Notes under the pieces: generated by a model
Seen by the model: the letters and a program-made list of their open reading frames with translations, nothing else
Database searches by the model: none
Told to the model about the DNA's origin: nothing
Position numbers and translations under genes: made by a program
Shown here: one piece after another, positions 32,410 to 44,283 of the stretch
Layout of the letters: every line of letters starts with the position of its first letter
Position numbering within the stretch: position 1 is the first letter of the stretch
Origin: Mikania micrantha
Lineage: Eukaryota > Streptophyta > Magnoliopsida > Asterales > Asteraceae
NCBI GenBank assembly: GCA_009363875.1
Contig: CM018685.1
Coordinates: 66,723,933-66,787,932 of the forward strand
Direction: 5' to 3'
Length of the DNA: 64,000 bases

Positions 32410-35357
32410 TGTGACCCCCCGTAATTTCCAGGTCAGCAACTATTTATTTAAATGTTTATTTAAATACTTATTGTACACGTGGCACTAGATTTAGTTTAGT
32501 TTAGTTTAGTGTGACACGTGGCACGAAAGCACAAACACTGACACCTGACTAGATAATTCGTGGAATTATCGGCAGACAACACACACATGTCAAAACACAC
32601 GAACGTTGGTGAACGTCAAGCACATTGTGTAGCACAACACTCGAAACTTCACGAAACACTCACACTTTGAACTTGGAAGTTCGAACAAGGCCAAACGCTA
32701 GTTCGGAAGCGTGAAAACGGCGACGAACGGATCAAATCCATTAAAAAGGGCTTATTGAGCTCTTCAGGGGCCCATCGCGGTACGCGATGGCCCAACAAGA
32801 ATCAGTGTCGCGATACGCGACAGACATCGCGGGGAGTTGACTCCCGAAATCCGCCGCGATACGCGGAGAAAATTTGAAAGACTCATCGCGGTACGCGAAG
32901 CCGCCCAGTCGACAAAATCTTATAAATCCAAGACAAATCATGCCTAGACTACTCCTTTCATCATTTTGCTCGATTAAACACGCCATCCTCCGCCCATACT
33001 CGTCTTCAACCTGCTGTTACCACCATTCTACACCATTAGAAGCCATTGATACACCACTTTGAAGCTTGGAAACTTTGAAGGAAGCTCTCTAGATCCTCAT
33101 CCTTCATCACCATCTTCTTGTCCCTATCGAAACCCACGAACCAGGAGGTCAAGGAGGCTGTTCATCATCATCTCAGGACTTCTTGAAGCTTGAAAGGTAG
33201 TCTTGACATCCCTTGTGGCTTAAAACCACCATTACACACACATGCAAGGCTTTATACTCACATGCAAGCACTTAGGATGCGTGTACACGAATTTTGTTTC
33301 TGGGTTTGTTGATAAACCTGCTGTCTTTGATGATCTACAGTGATTATATGATGTTTTATGACGATTTAAGATGTTGGGTTTAAGCCTTGGTGCTTAAAAT
33401 GATGTTTTGTGACATTATATTGCCATGCATGTATGATCCATGACTATTGGAATGATTTTGATCATTGATAGATGTTTATTGATTATATTAGAAGGATAAC
33501 TAATGGTTTGATTGTGTTGAAATTATTAAAAACATGATTTATAGGAACCTTACTAATTTTAGAAACTTTTTACTTACAAGATGGTGATTTGGTGAAGATG
33601 ATGAGCATGCATGGTTGTAGGATTGCTCTTAGGATGATAATATGATGATTGAAATACTTGTAATGTGATCTTGATAATGTTTATGGTCATTTCTAGCAAT
33701 ATTACTATATATATATAGTAACTTTTGTGAATGAAATGTTGTTAAATGATGATTTGGGTTAAGATGACATGATTAAATGGTGTTAAGTGGTTTATTATGA
33801 TGATTGGTGACATGAAAATAGGATTAGAAATGTTAGAATGGTTGTTTTCATGCAAAACCATAAAGTTACTATTTATAGTAACTTTATTTTTACAAAAACC
33901 GAATTGTAAATATGTTGTGTGATTCGAGCATGCTAGATGATTTATTATGATGTAATATGATGATTAGATGCTAAGTTAGATGGTTTCCGATGTCACGTAT
34001 GCTATAAATGGGAACTTTCCATTTTAGGAAACTTTGGTGTGCTAACATGATGAAAACGACTTACATGAATTCGTATGATGATGTGTTATGTGTTAACATG
34101 ATCACATAGGACAAATGAGCATGCTAGAACTTTAAAACCGCTATGCTTTGTGAACTTTCCAAAAATGGAAACTTACTATAAATAGTAAGTTGCCCATAGA
34201 CGCGACTTGCGCGTTTTGCACACGACGAGCACTTACACATTTGCTACACGATTCACAACCGTCGTTCACCAACGGATCGTCGACTTGACACGGTCAACTC
34301 TGGTCAAACTTGGTTAAACACGGTCATTGTGGACCAACACAGTCAAACACGGTCAATGTGGACCAACACGAGCAACACGGTCATTGTGGACCGACACGGA
34401 CAAACATAAACAACCAAGGGTTGTTGGGCACAAACACGAACACTAGCACGGTCACTTACACGAACTCACGTACGGTATACGATATAGGTTGCCGGTGACC
34501 GACGCGCAGTCTACACAGGAGCTTACGCGTACTCTATTACTTTTCATCACTAAGGTGAGTTTACGGCCCCTCTTTACTCTTTTTCAAACGCTTTTAAATA
34601 GGGGGAGAATACTAGTTGCATCGAGTCAAACATTATTGCTATTACAAACATTTTATTGTGTATGCTGGTTTATTGGACAAACATTAAGTGTTGAACTCGT
34701 AACAAGCCCTCACAAAGTCTTACCGTTAATGTACAAACAAAGTGGTAGGTTTGAATGGATCCATTAGGGAATGACTAACCCCACGGGGCACTATGTTGAC
34801 TGGATGTCATAACCCGTGGAAACTCTGACCTAACTTGCTATGTATACGAGACATAGCGGAGGCAAGGACAAACAAGTCTAGTTCGGTAGTAACGCACTGA
34901 CACTTTGGGCCTAGGGCTCGGTACTAACATTTGATAAACAGTATGACACACTTTTATTACTATATGTATATCAAAACCTGTGAGCTCACCAACCATTGTG
35001 TTGACACGTTTTCAAACTTGTATTCTCAGGTAACTAGCTGCGCATGGAACAGGATGCACATTAAGGGATGAGCTTTAGGAACCGCATGAATTTTGTTATG
35101 TCTTTTAAAAACAACTTAACTTTTATTGTGTTAAACAATGTTGTGTTAAACTATTTACTTTTCCGTTGTATGTTATGACATTACTTATTCCGCTGCTTCG
35201 ATTTATAATTCCGCTGCAAAGTATTTTGTTATGTGTTGTGTCAAACATTGAATTTGTAAACGCATATAGAGGTGTTCTATATGACCTTGAGCTGTGATTC
35301 TGGCCACGTCACACCCACGTGGACTGACACCACAAGTGGGAATTTGGGGGTGTGACA
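32410..35357 (+). mobile_element. Solo LTR, 2.95 kb
   Basis: Begins TGTGACCCCCCG and ends GGGGGTGTGACA, flanked by a perfect 5-bp duplication CTAAT (32405-32409 and 35358-35362). No primer site, polypurine tract or pol sequence is found, so the simplest reading is a solo LTR left by recombination between two LTRs. Its 3' part (ACCAACCATTGTGTTGACAC, about 34991) matches, inverted, the LTR at 61112-64000. It shares intron-like signals with the other LTRs: AAG|GTGAGT at about 34555 and TTCTCAG|GTAAC at about 35028. The short frames inside are not genes. Confidence 0.88.
34310..34420 (+). repeat. Short tandem repeats in the solo LTR
   Basis: Three imperfect units containing CACGGTCA(T/A)TGTGGACC(A/G)AC at about 28-37-bp spacing. 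They create a false 62-codon frame. Confidence 0.75.
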
Positions 35358-35394
35358 CTAATGTTCTCTTGAGGGAAGCTCCTTTCATGACTAA

Positions 35395-35815
35395 GGCCTT
35401 GTTTGTTTTTTTATAAAAGGTCTGCGCGCAACCTCTTTTGTCTGCGCCGCGCATACCACGTGCAGACGTTGACATCTGCAGACTGTTTGTTTCTTCGAAG
35501 ACGTTTCATAAAAAAATGTCTGTGCGAGGTTTTCTTGGTGCAGATGTGGACCAACCACTTTTAGGATCTTCTAAGGTCTATAGAGACCACCCACCCCCCG
35601 GCCACCACCGCCGGTCACCCCCACCACTGTCGCTTACCCACATCACCCCCACCGTACACCACCTTCAATTTATTTTAATAGTCAACAGACGTTAAAAAAC
35701 AAACATTCTTATTCTTACAGACTGCAGACATTTGGTCCATCTATTCTTCTACAGATGTCTGCAGATGTGGTCCGCATACTGCTGGCATTTTACCTCTTAA
35801 AAAACAAACACCACC
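35395..35815. mobile_element. PIF/Harbinger (Tourist-like) MITE
   Basis: 421 bp with ends GGCCTTGTTTGTTTTTT and, reversed, GGTGGTGTTTGTTTTTT, flanked by TAA (35392-35394 and 35816-35818). The interior repeats CTGCAGA/TCTGCAG and CAGACGTTG-like words at both ends. The TIR and TSD fit the Tourist group. It lies 37 bp beyond the solo LTR. Confidence 0.82.
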
Positions 35816-35818
35816 TAA

Positions 35819-36209
35819 GTGTGAAAGTCTCTTTTCTTAATAGGCCTTGACATAGGTCCTTTGGGCCGACGATCTTCCCTTTATCTTAATAGTGCTTGGT
35901 GACTCTGAAAGTTACCTGGGTGCTATGTTAAGAGTGATCATGACTTTGGTCCTCAATTTCTTTGGACTTCAACCCCGGCAATTAAATTGTGTTGCGGTTT
36001 CTTACTATGTGTTAAACACATGCCCTTTAGACTTCGACCTTCCATCATTTGATAGTTATTTGGATACTATCCCATCACATTGAATATCCACACTTTATTT
36101 TACATCTTAAAAGTATTATATTATTTTTGACCAACAAAACAAACTATTTAAGTCATTTGTAACAAAATAAATTCGTTTTAGATTAATAAACATACTCATC
36201 TAATCCGAC

Positions 36210-36249
<40 letters not shown>

Positions 36250-36483
36250 ATTCACCTCTTTACAACAGGATTTAAACCTCATTCTTAAGAATAAAGAAAA
36301 GATACCTTCAAAAATGCAAAAAAAAAAATGGAGGATATATCATCTTCCTATTATCCTATATGTAATTTGATATTATAAAATCAAATATTTTACTAGTGGT
36401 ATATGATTTTTTTAGCCTGCCTAAAAACTGTTTGATCGGTGATGAGACTTTCAACATTTGAGAATGAAAAAAATTGACAACTA
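35819..36483. other. Intergenic with a TA microsatellite
   Basis: No gene is seen. A (TA)n run of about 34 bp is at 36212-36245. This is the 3' flank of the WIYLD gene, which ends at 36484. Confidence 0.6.
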
Positions 36484-37207
36484 TTAATCATCAGGCCTCA
36501 AATCCCACATTGATCGGCGTTTTGGTCGATTCTTTCGCCCACTCGACACCTCCGTTTCCGCCGGCTGACACGATTTTTCTGGCTGTGCAACCGGCTGTGC
36601 TGGTGGTGATATCGGTGGTGAAATCTGGCCATTCAGTGATGATGGTATTGTTAATAATCGCAAGTTTTCATCATCATCATCATCATCATCATCACAGATC
36701 CAGCCATGACATGGTTTTTGCTTTCGAGGTGGCGGTGGTGGCGGCAATGGTGGTGGCGGTGGCGGCAATGCAGGGGGTGGAGGTGGTGGAACAGTGTGAG
36801 TGGTGGAAGAGCAGACCGGAATGTCAATGAAGTCACCGTATGCAGGGACAATGGCCCCTTGCACGATTCCTTTCTGCATGAAGTTAAAGCAGTAGTTGAT
36901 TTTAAGAATTAAAAAAATAATAATAATTTAATTAAAAAAATAATAATAATTTAATTAACGTGTGTTAGCAATTTAAGAATTAAAAAATAATAATAATTTA
37001 ATTACCGAATTTGATGTCTCCACTTGTAGTTGATTTTGGTGGTTTTCTTGGTCGGAAATAAGGGATTCCAAAAGCACACTATACGCGTCAAGTTCAATAA
37101 ACATGTATTGCCCCTCGTATTCCTAAATCAACATACAATTGTATAACAAACAACTTATATTACAAGACTAAGAATTACATTATAGACAAGAAAACATAAC
37201 AATTGTA

Positions 37208-37238
<31 letters not shown>

Positions 37239-37650
37239 TAATAAAATGAAAACTCCATTTTAGTGTGAAAACCGTGAAACTAGACAAAAATCATGTAAAA
37301 AAAACGTTTTTTTTTTATTTTTGTAGGTTTGTAACATTATTAGGCACATTTTAAAAAAAAAATCAAAAAAACGCCGACCAAATATTTTTTTAAAAATATT
37401 TATAAACCCATGTAAAACATACGTAATGCTGATTCAGATCTGACGAAATTTTTTTACGTTTTGTTACATATGTTTTACATGGTTTTATAAAATATTTTTA
37501 AAAAAATATCCGGTCGGCGCTTTTTTGATTTTTTTTTATAAAAATGTGCCCACAAACCTGTAAAAAAAATTTCAAAAAAAACTTCTTTATATTATTTTTA
37601 CATAGTTTTCGTAGTTTTCACACTAAGAAGGAGTTTTCAAATTATTTATT

Positions 37651-37688
<38 letters not shown>

Positions 37689-39924
37689 GAAAATATTTAT
37701 GATAAAAAACTTTTTTCCCGTCCACAAAAAGTTTAAATAAACCTTTTGTTTGTTACAAAATTTTTACTATTCAAAAAAAGAATAGTAAACTTATGTTTTT
37801 TTATTCTAACCACAAAAGTTTTAATTAGTAACTTTTTTTATTTAAATAGAAAACTTTTTATTTTTTTATTTTGGCCACAAATCGTTACATAGTCAACTAA
37901 GGTTAAGTATCTAATATTATTTGAACAGAGTGACAAGAACATAGACGGTGATATCTCACACCAAGTACAAGCATGCATATGTAGGTAGAGGACAACTTCA
38001 AGGTTACTGTGTGCCAATAACTTCCTAACTAGGTTAAAGGAGGAATTTTATAAGATTGTAGTTTGACCAATTATGTTATATAGCATATATTGTTGGACCA
38101 TCAAGAAAACACAAGTGCATAAAATGGCGATAACAGATATGAGGATGTTAAGATGGATGTATGGGCACACAAGATAAGACATGATAAGAAATGAGGTTTT
38201 TAGAGATATGTTAAAAGTGGAATATGATAAAATAAATTAAAACAAATTGAGATAGTTTGAACGTACAAGCTACAGCTCCAGTTAGTTGCATAAAACCAAC
38301 TATGAATGGGAGGAAGGGTAGAGGCGAACCCAAACTAACAAGTGATGAGCGCATTAGGTATGATTTGATGGAATTAAACATTTTTAAAGACATGATACAT
38401 GATAGAAGTATGTGAAAATGTATGACTAAGGCTAAGGATTCTTATAAGTTATAACATAAGGTATATGTAGAGTAATGGTGTCTTAGGGATGTATATTCCT
38501 ATCTTATTTCTAAAATGATTTTGCATATTTTTGCCTATTTTATATGCATATGTTTGCTCTATGATTCTATGTCTTAACACTTTACATATGTTGTGTATCA
38601 TGTCACCAATTCGGTTATAAAAGTATACCATATGATTTACATATATGAGACTTATAAGCCATAGGTTCAAACCATAGACATTAACATAAACCATAGGTGC
38701 ATCTGGTCAAACTTACAAGGGTGTAATCATACCACGCTAGTCAAGTTAAGCTAAGCTCAAGCTTGCTAAGCTCAAATTTGATCAGCTTGGTTCTTTTATT
38801 ATTTATTTTATATTTATAATCATAACTTTTATGCATAACATAACATATGTTACTTGATTATTTTTATCGTAATTCTATATATGCTTATAACTATTATAGA
38901 AGTATATATTAAATAATTAATATATCAAATAAAAGTTATATATTAAAGCTCTAAGGCTGCTCAAGCCTCTTATGCAAGGTTCAGGCTCGTTTTAAATGAG
39001 CCCTTCAACTTAATTCGAGCTTTGAAAGAGTCGATCTTGTAAGCTCAATAGTGGCTCTGAATTTCAACGTCTGAGCCTATCATAGGAAGAACTCATAACT
39101 TGATAAATCCCCGTTTTCAGATTCAAATTCGGGACCTTTTATATGAAAGTAAAGAGGGTAATTAATAGGCTAAGAGCCGATAGTTTACAGCCTTTACTTA
39201 ACACGAAACAATATAATCGGTTCTAATTTGACCCGGTCTAGTTTATTGGCGTTGACAGATGACCAACCAGTCCAACCGCACTAAGAAAAACAAACAAACA
39301 TACCCAGTATATTCCTACCCCAGTTTGGATAGAGAGCTTACTCCGAATGAGTCCCCGCTCAAAGATGTCATTTGAAGTTAGTCATCACAACATTTTTAAC
39401 GTTATATTCGCAAAATAAGTATAATAACGTTAAAATTAGTGCAATTTTACCAACTCACTGTGAACAATCTTCAAAAACATGGAGGAAACAGTATAATACG
39501 ATATAAACAGGGCAACGATTATACAAAATTCAAAAATCAGAATGAGAATCAAGAAAAGTTAAAAACACAAAAGATCATGAAAATCCTTAAAATAAGATAC
39601 TGTAAATCAAGGGGGAATATAAAACTATAAAAGGGTTAGATTTGAAGATCACACGGCAAGAAACAGAGCAATACCTTAAGAAGCTCACGCATCTTAGCCA
39701 TGACCACCTCTTCTGCGAACCCATATGGCTTCATTGCATCAATGGCTGCATCCATTCGAGACGTACGAGCCTGCAATATCATTTCAAGAAAACAAGTGGG
39801 TATTCACCAATCAATCAACCAACCAATAAACCTAATTTAAAGATCAAGAAAACCCTAATAAATCTTCAAAAAAAAAGTTGAAAATTTGAAATGATACCTT
39901 CGAAGGTCTTCCTCTAGGTGCCAT
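36484..39924 (-). CDS. WIYLD-domain protein with Pro-rich and poly-Asp segments
   Basis: Four exons (minus): 39898-39924 (MAPRGRPSK), 39675-39770, 37006-37122 and 36484-36873. All introns are GT-AG and phase 0, giving 209 residues. Exons 2-3 form a WIYLD domain: SRMDAAIDAMKPYGFAEEVV, then MAKMRELLKEYEGQYMFIEL, then DAYSVLLESLI. This domain occurs at the N-terminus of SUVR histone methyltransferases, where in SUVR4 it binds ubiquitin. Exon 4 carries proline tracts, then RKQKPCHGWICDDD with eight Asp from a repeated GAT codon (an ATC/GAT microsatellite at about 36668-36695), and ends RRSMWDLRPDD. There is no SET domain, so this is a short WIYLD-only protein. A nuclear chromatin or ubiquitin-reader role is inferred. 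Intron 2 is 2552 bp and full of repeats. The exon model was built by eye and transcripts could shift the exon 4 acceptor. Confidence 0.8.
37235..37652. mobile_element. Palindromic element inserted in a TA microsatellite
   Basis: The two arms of about 200 bp are near-perfect inverted copies meeting near 37430-37445 (GCTGATTCAGATCTGACG). The outer ends read AATGAAAACTCC and GGAGTTTTCA. Both outer flanks are (TA)n, at 37210-37234 and 37654-37682. This recalls the rice Micron type, which targets TA microsatellites; that family name is a comparison, not a match. It lies in intron 2 of the WIYLD gene. Confidence 0.75.
37915..38455 (+). pseudogene. LINE reverse-transcriptase C-terminal relic
   Basis: Translated pieces in changing frames match the end of plant LINE polyproteins: DKNIDGDISH, LKEEFYKIVV, PIMLYSIYCW, KKTQVHKMAITDMRMLRWMY and GHTR. 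They are interrupted by several stops. It is a 5'-truncated dead copy in the second WIYLD intron. No full ORF or poly-A end can be placed with certainty. Confidence 0.75.
39285..39475 (+). repeat. SINE-like dispersed repeat, copy 3
   Basis: Reads CATACCCAGTATATTCCTAC, then GGATAGAGAGCTTACTCC, GTCCCCGCTCAAAGATGTC and ATAACGTTAAAATTAGTGCA. A stretch after TATATTC is deleted relative to copy 2. It lies in WIYLD intron 2. Confidence 0.65.
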
Positions 39925-40169
39925 TTTTCACACTTTCAAGAATCTCTGTTTCTGTGAGTTAAATCAGACGCAGAGAGGTAACACACAGTGGCACACAAAC
40001 ATTGCACACAAAAAAACACACAGTCACATACACACACACACACTACACACAGTGGATTGGAATATAAAGCATGCGCAACAACGAGGTTTGTTTTGGGCGA
40101 CGTACGAAACAAGAATGAGAATTGTTTGTATTACGGTCAGACCACTTACCCGAAATGGATAATTTATCT

Positions 40170-40389
40170 TTTTTGAACGGCTTGGTACAACGACACCAAA
40201 GACGGGATTTCAACCGTTTACTCGGATTTGACGCTCTGGGGCGTATGCCCGAGCTCACCTCAGGAGGAACCCCACAACTAGGTAAACCCCCTGACCTTAC
40301 TTCAGCAAATATGCCTCAGCCCGGATTCGAACCCAATACCTTCCATAGGAAAGTCAATGAGGTAACCATTAGGCTAGAAGCTCTTGATT
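40170..40389 (-). mobile_element. tRNA-derived SINE with 17-bp TSD
   Basis: On the minus strand the head shows an A box TAGCCTAATGGTTA and a B box GGTTCGAATCC at proper spacing, and the element ends CGTTCAAAAAA. The flanks are a perfect 17-bp duplication AAATGGATAATTTATCT (40153-40169 and 40390-40406). It is 246 bp upstream of the WIYLD start codon and points the same way as that gene. Confidence 0.92.
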
Positions 40390-40406
40390 AAATGGATAAT
40401 TTATCT

Positions 40407-42357
40407 AACGAGACGTTTTACTCCTGCTTGTCCGTTATAATATTTATAAATTATGATAAATATATATTTATTAAATCACTATATTATATTATAGAAATGT
40501 TAGTTCACGTAAAATATTGATACGAGAAAAACAATAAAAATCATATCTCATTAATTATTTATTTATTGTTATAGATTAGTTTGAATATTGGGTATTACAA
40601 ATGTTTAATAACAGAAAAACAATAAAAATCATAACATTTAGAAATTATAAAATGATATATCATATTACAAACTTGAAAAGTATGTTTGTGATACTTTGTA
40701 TACCCAACGGGCCAATGAAAACAAAATATAATATATGAAATGAACAAATAAAAATATATTTTGCTTAAAAAGAGTATAAAGTAATACAAGTTTGACATGT
40801 GTTCTGATAAAAAAAGGAAGAAATGAAAATGTATGCATAACATCTTATTTTTTGTAATAATTTTTTATTTTTTTTACAAAATTTTTGTTTTTTATATTAA
40901 ATTCTTTTTTTATTAGATTTTTGTTTTTTTATTTTATTTTTTACTGGATTTTTGGACCCTTGTACTTTATTTTTATTTTTTTTTTTTGAATTTTTGATAT
41001 TTAGTACCATATGTTTTTTCAGTTATTTTCTACTATTATGTACTCTTGCTAGACAAAAATCAATTTCCATTTAATCCTTTCCCGTATAATATGTATACAT
41101 AGAAATTAAGTTGTTAAATATAAAATTCACCTATTTGATTAATAATAATTTAAGAAATAACCATGTCACCCTCATTCATATTCATTACTATATAACCTTC
41201 CTTCAATTTATCACCATGTTAAATGCATAAATTTTAATTAGTTCAATTGATTACAATAAAACCTTCGGATTACTTCACTAAATCTTTGAAATTGGTTACC
41301 CAAAAAAATAGTTCAAATATCCAAAGGAAAGAAAAAAAAACTACATTGTTAACAATTCAATCAAATATATATTCAACTAATTACATCAATGATCAATTCA
41401 ACAACAAACCAAATAACACATTAAAATTTGCATCTTAACAAGTTATGACTTCAATCGATTCAACAAGCGGAATAAACATATGGACTTACGAAGGATGGTC
41501 TAATTTATTGGAGAACGATTATGAATGTTTATCAAACACAACCCCTTGAAGATTTGAGAGAGATTGTGAATGTTTGAGAATTTCATGTCATCGATATATA
41601 TAAGAACAATTGCTTAATATTAGAAAAATAAATTAGGTTAAAAATTTTCTAAATGACAGAGTTGAATGGTCACATAATGATATATGTTGATAAATAAAGG
41701 GTCAATAGTGTAACAAGTTGTAAGTCAATTGCTTAGTTCATAATAGTTCAAGGGGTTATTGACTAATAACCAACCGAGGCATGCAAAAAGATTGATCTCT
41801 CTTTCTTTGTGTTCTTATTTCTTTTTGCTACCACATAAAACGTATTATAACTGAGTATATATGATATGTTAATTTGGTAAAATATATACAATATTTATCA
41901 AAGTTTATGATGTTATGTATGAAATTCTTTCTTTTAAATTAGGTTAAATAATTATCTTGAAAACAAAAAAAAAAAAAGAAAAGAAAAAAAAAACTAGCTA
42001 GAATTGTAACATGTTTGACACGAGTTATTTATGTCAAAGCCTATTAGAGTTAAAGGGTTCAAATCTTGTTAAAGTAGATTAAAAAAATCTATATATATTA
42101 ATATTTATCCTGATTTATAAAAGTTGTGCTTGGGTAAAGAAAAGCTACTTTTATACTTTTATATAATGTCAAAATTACCCTTTCATATAATGTCAAAAAA
42201 CATATATTGGTTTGGATGAAAACCCCTATTTTTAAAAATTTTTGGTTTGCATGAAGACGCCAATTTTTTTTTTTTAAATATCAATAAACACAGCAAATAT
42301 TTGTTTAGACAATCTTTTATTTATAAAAATTAATAGTTAAAAAAAGCACTAGACTCA
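40407..42357. other. AT-rich intergenic DNA
   Basis: No gene recognised. T-rich runs occur at 40850-41010 and A-rich runs at 41960-41995. The 63-codon plus frame at 41247-41438 is Asn/Lys/Ser-rich low-complexity translation of AT-rich DNA. Confidence 0.6.
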
Positions 42358-43119
42358 GGGGCCGTTTGGTTGGGTCTGAATCATTAATTGCTGAATGGTT
42401 AAGATGTCTGAATGGTTAAGAGGGTTTGAACAATTAAGTGCTGAACCGATTAAGACTGTATGGTTAGATGAAAATAAAAAAAAAATCTTTTTTTTCTTTG
42501 ATAAAAACCCTTGCGTTTGCACCCCAACCCCCACCCGTTCGCCCTGTTTCTGCCCAGCCCCCACTCGTCGCCACCCCCGCCGTCATCGAGTGGTTGTTCA
42601 AGCCTAGGTTTGGTCGTTCACCGAGCAGGTTGTCACCGAGTAGGTTTGGTCGATTTGTTCGTTCAATTCAGACCTAGGTTTGGTCGATTTGGTTGTTTGA
42701 GCGGTGGTGGTGGAGCGGCTGTTCGTAAACAAGCTTAGTCACCGAGCGGTTGTGCGCCCCCGTTGGTCGTTCGAATCTAGTCGTTTGATTTGGTCTCGTC
42801 GGTCAGCGGTGGAGCGGTGGTGGTGGAGTTGTCTTTGGAGCGGTGGTGTTGGAGCAGTTGGTGACGCGATGGTGGTGGAGGAGTTGATTGAGCGGTGGAG
42901 CAGTCGATTGAGTGGTGGAGCAGTCAGTTGAGTGGTGGTGGTGGAGGTCGTCACTCGTCACCGATTCAGAGGTTCCCCACCCTCTTTTCTTCTCATTCAA
43001 GTCTGAACCATTCAGACCTTAGTTTAGACATTGGAACCTATTCAGATGTGTTTTTTTCCCCAAACAAACGGTCTGAATCTGAATCATTCAGACACATTCA
43101 AATGCCACCAAACAGCCCC
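42358..43119. mobile_element. PIF/Harbinger-like MITE, same family as 21088 and 30961
   Basis: Ends GGGGCCGTTTGG and, reversed, GGGGCTGTTTGG. Flanks are TCA on the left and TCG on the right, so the 3-bp TSD is imperfect. The subterminal zones repeat GTCTGAAT, CATTCAGAC and TAAGTGCTGAA. The core (42700-42960) is rich in GGTGGTGGAG and TTGAGTGGTGGAGC repeats, which open false frames on both strands. Confidence 0.75.
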
Positions 43120-44283
43120 TCGGTCAAACGAAACAGTAAAAAATTCTAGAATTTTACAGGCCCATATGCAATGGATGAAAACATCTTAACAGGCCATGTC
43201 ATATGCCATATAGACGTTTCAGTTGGGACAGCCCAATAACCATCAAACTAGCAGATCGACCACCCATGACCCACCATCCACCGTCTAGACGATGGAATCC
43301 ATTATTTACTAACAACTAACAAGCAACAGCTAAAATAACATGTAAAACGTATTAATTTAATAATGAAAAAATACACTTGACTTTTGAAATCTAAACAAAT
43401 AGTTGTGATTCATGTTATTTTTTATTCTAATAATACTTTAGTTTAATTATTCCAGATTCCTTTGATTTATGTGATTCCTATTATTTATATGATAACTTAG
43501 CTAAGCAATCCATTTTAAAATCTAAACAAAGAACCCTAGATTGGGTTCAGTGAAACAAAAAAAAAAAGAAAAAGTTTAGAAAACAAAAAAACAAAAAAAC
43601 TTGAAGATCCATATCTAGAAGAAGTAGCAATATGGTAAAGACCTTAGAAGTTGTACACAATCTCTCACGTTCAAAGCAATAAACAGTTGTACCTCACACA
43701 TACGCTATTACACGCCTAAAGATTCTATGTACAATATATCTTTTTTAAGAAGATAAAATGGTGGTCACAAAGCATAAAAGAACAACAACATACTATTCAT
43801 TAGCCTATGATTTTTTAATATACATAAACAAATTTACCTAAAATATTCATTAACCTAGTATATTCATTAACCTAGTATATTTTATGATTTTAATATACAT
43901 AAAATGGCAGGCTCAAAGTTGTCGTCTGAAATTAGTCGTCTGAAATTAATCATCCAACGTTTAACGATTATTTTCACAAAATAAGTAAAATAACATTAAA
44001 ATTAATTCAATTTACTTTTACACCTTGAGAGTTGACATATACATATATGTTATATGCGTGCACCACAAACGAGACGAATTTTTTAATATATATATATATA
44101 ATTACCAATAATCAATCAAACTATCAACACAACTTTAAGTCGATATATTCATAAAATGCCATAACAACAAAGTAAAATCAAACCTATGCCATTTTGCAGC
44201 CATGACTAAATTCATCATAGACCATTTTACACACTATTATCACTAGACTATAAAAAACAACCAACAAACCATAAACATCAAAC
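43120..44283. other. Intergenic with SINE-like repeat copy 4
   Basis: The stretch 43850-44075 contains CCTAGTATATTC twice, GGCTCAAAGTTGTCGTCTGA, TTTTCACAAAATAAGTAAAA and ATATGCGTGCACCACAAA. It is the dispersed repeat with its GATAGAGAGGCTG block deleted. The rest is AT-rich, and the end adjoins the AUX1-type stop codon. Confidence 0.6.

Noticed and set aside
36474..36912. Plus-strand frames including a poly-His run
   Set aside because: They are the antisense of the poly-Asp and poly-Pro codons of WIYLD exon 4.
40170..40389. Possible tRNA gene from good A and B boxes
   Set aside because: Flanking TSD, A-rich end and no cloverleaf acceptor stem show it is a SINE.
42395..43000. Overlapping Ser/Thr/Pro- or Trp/Gly-rich frames
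   Set aside because: By-products of GGTGGTGGAG-type repeats in a MITE core.
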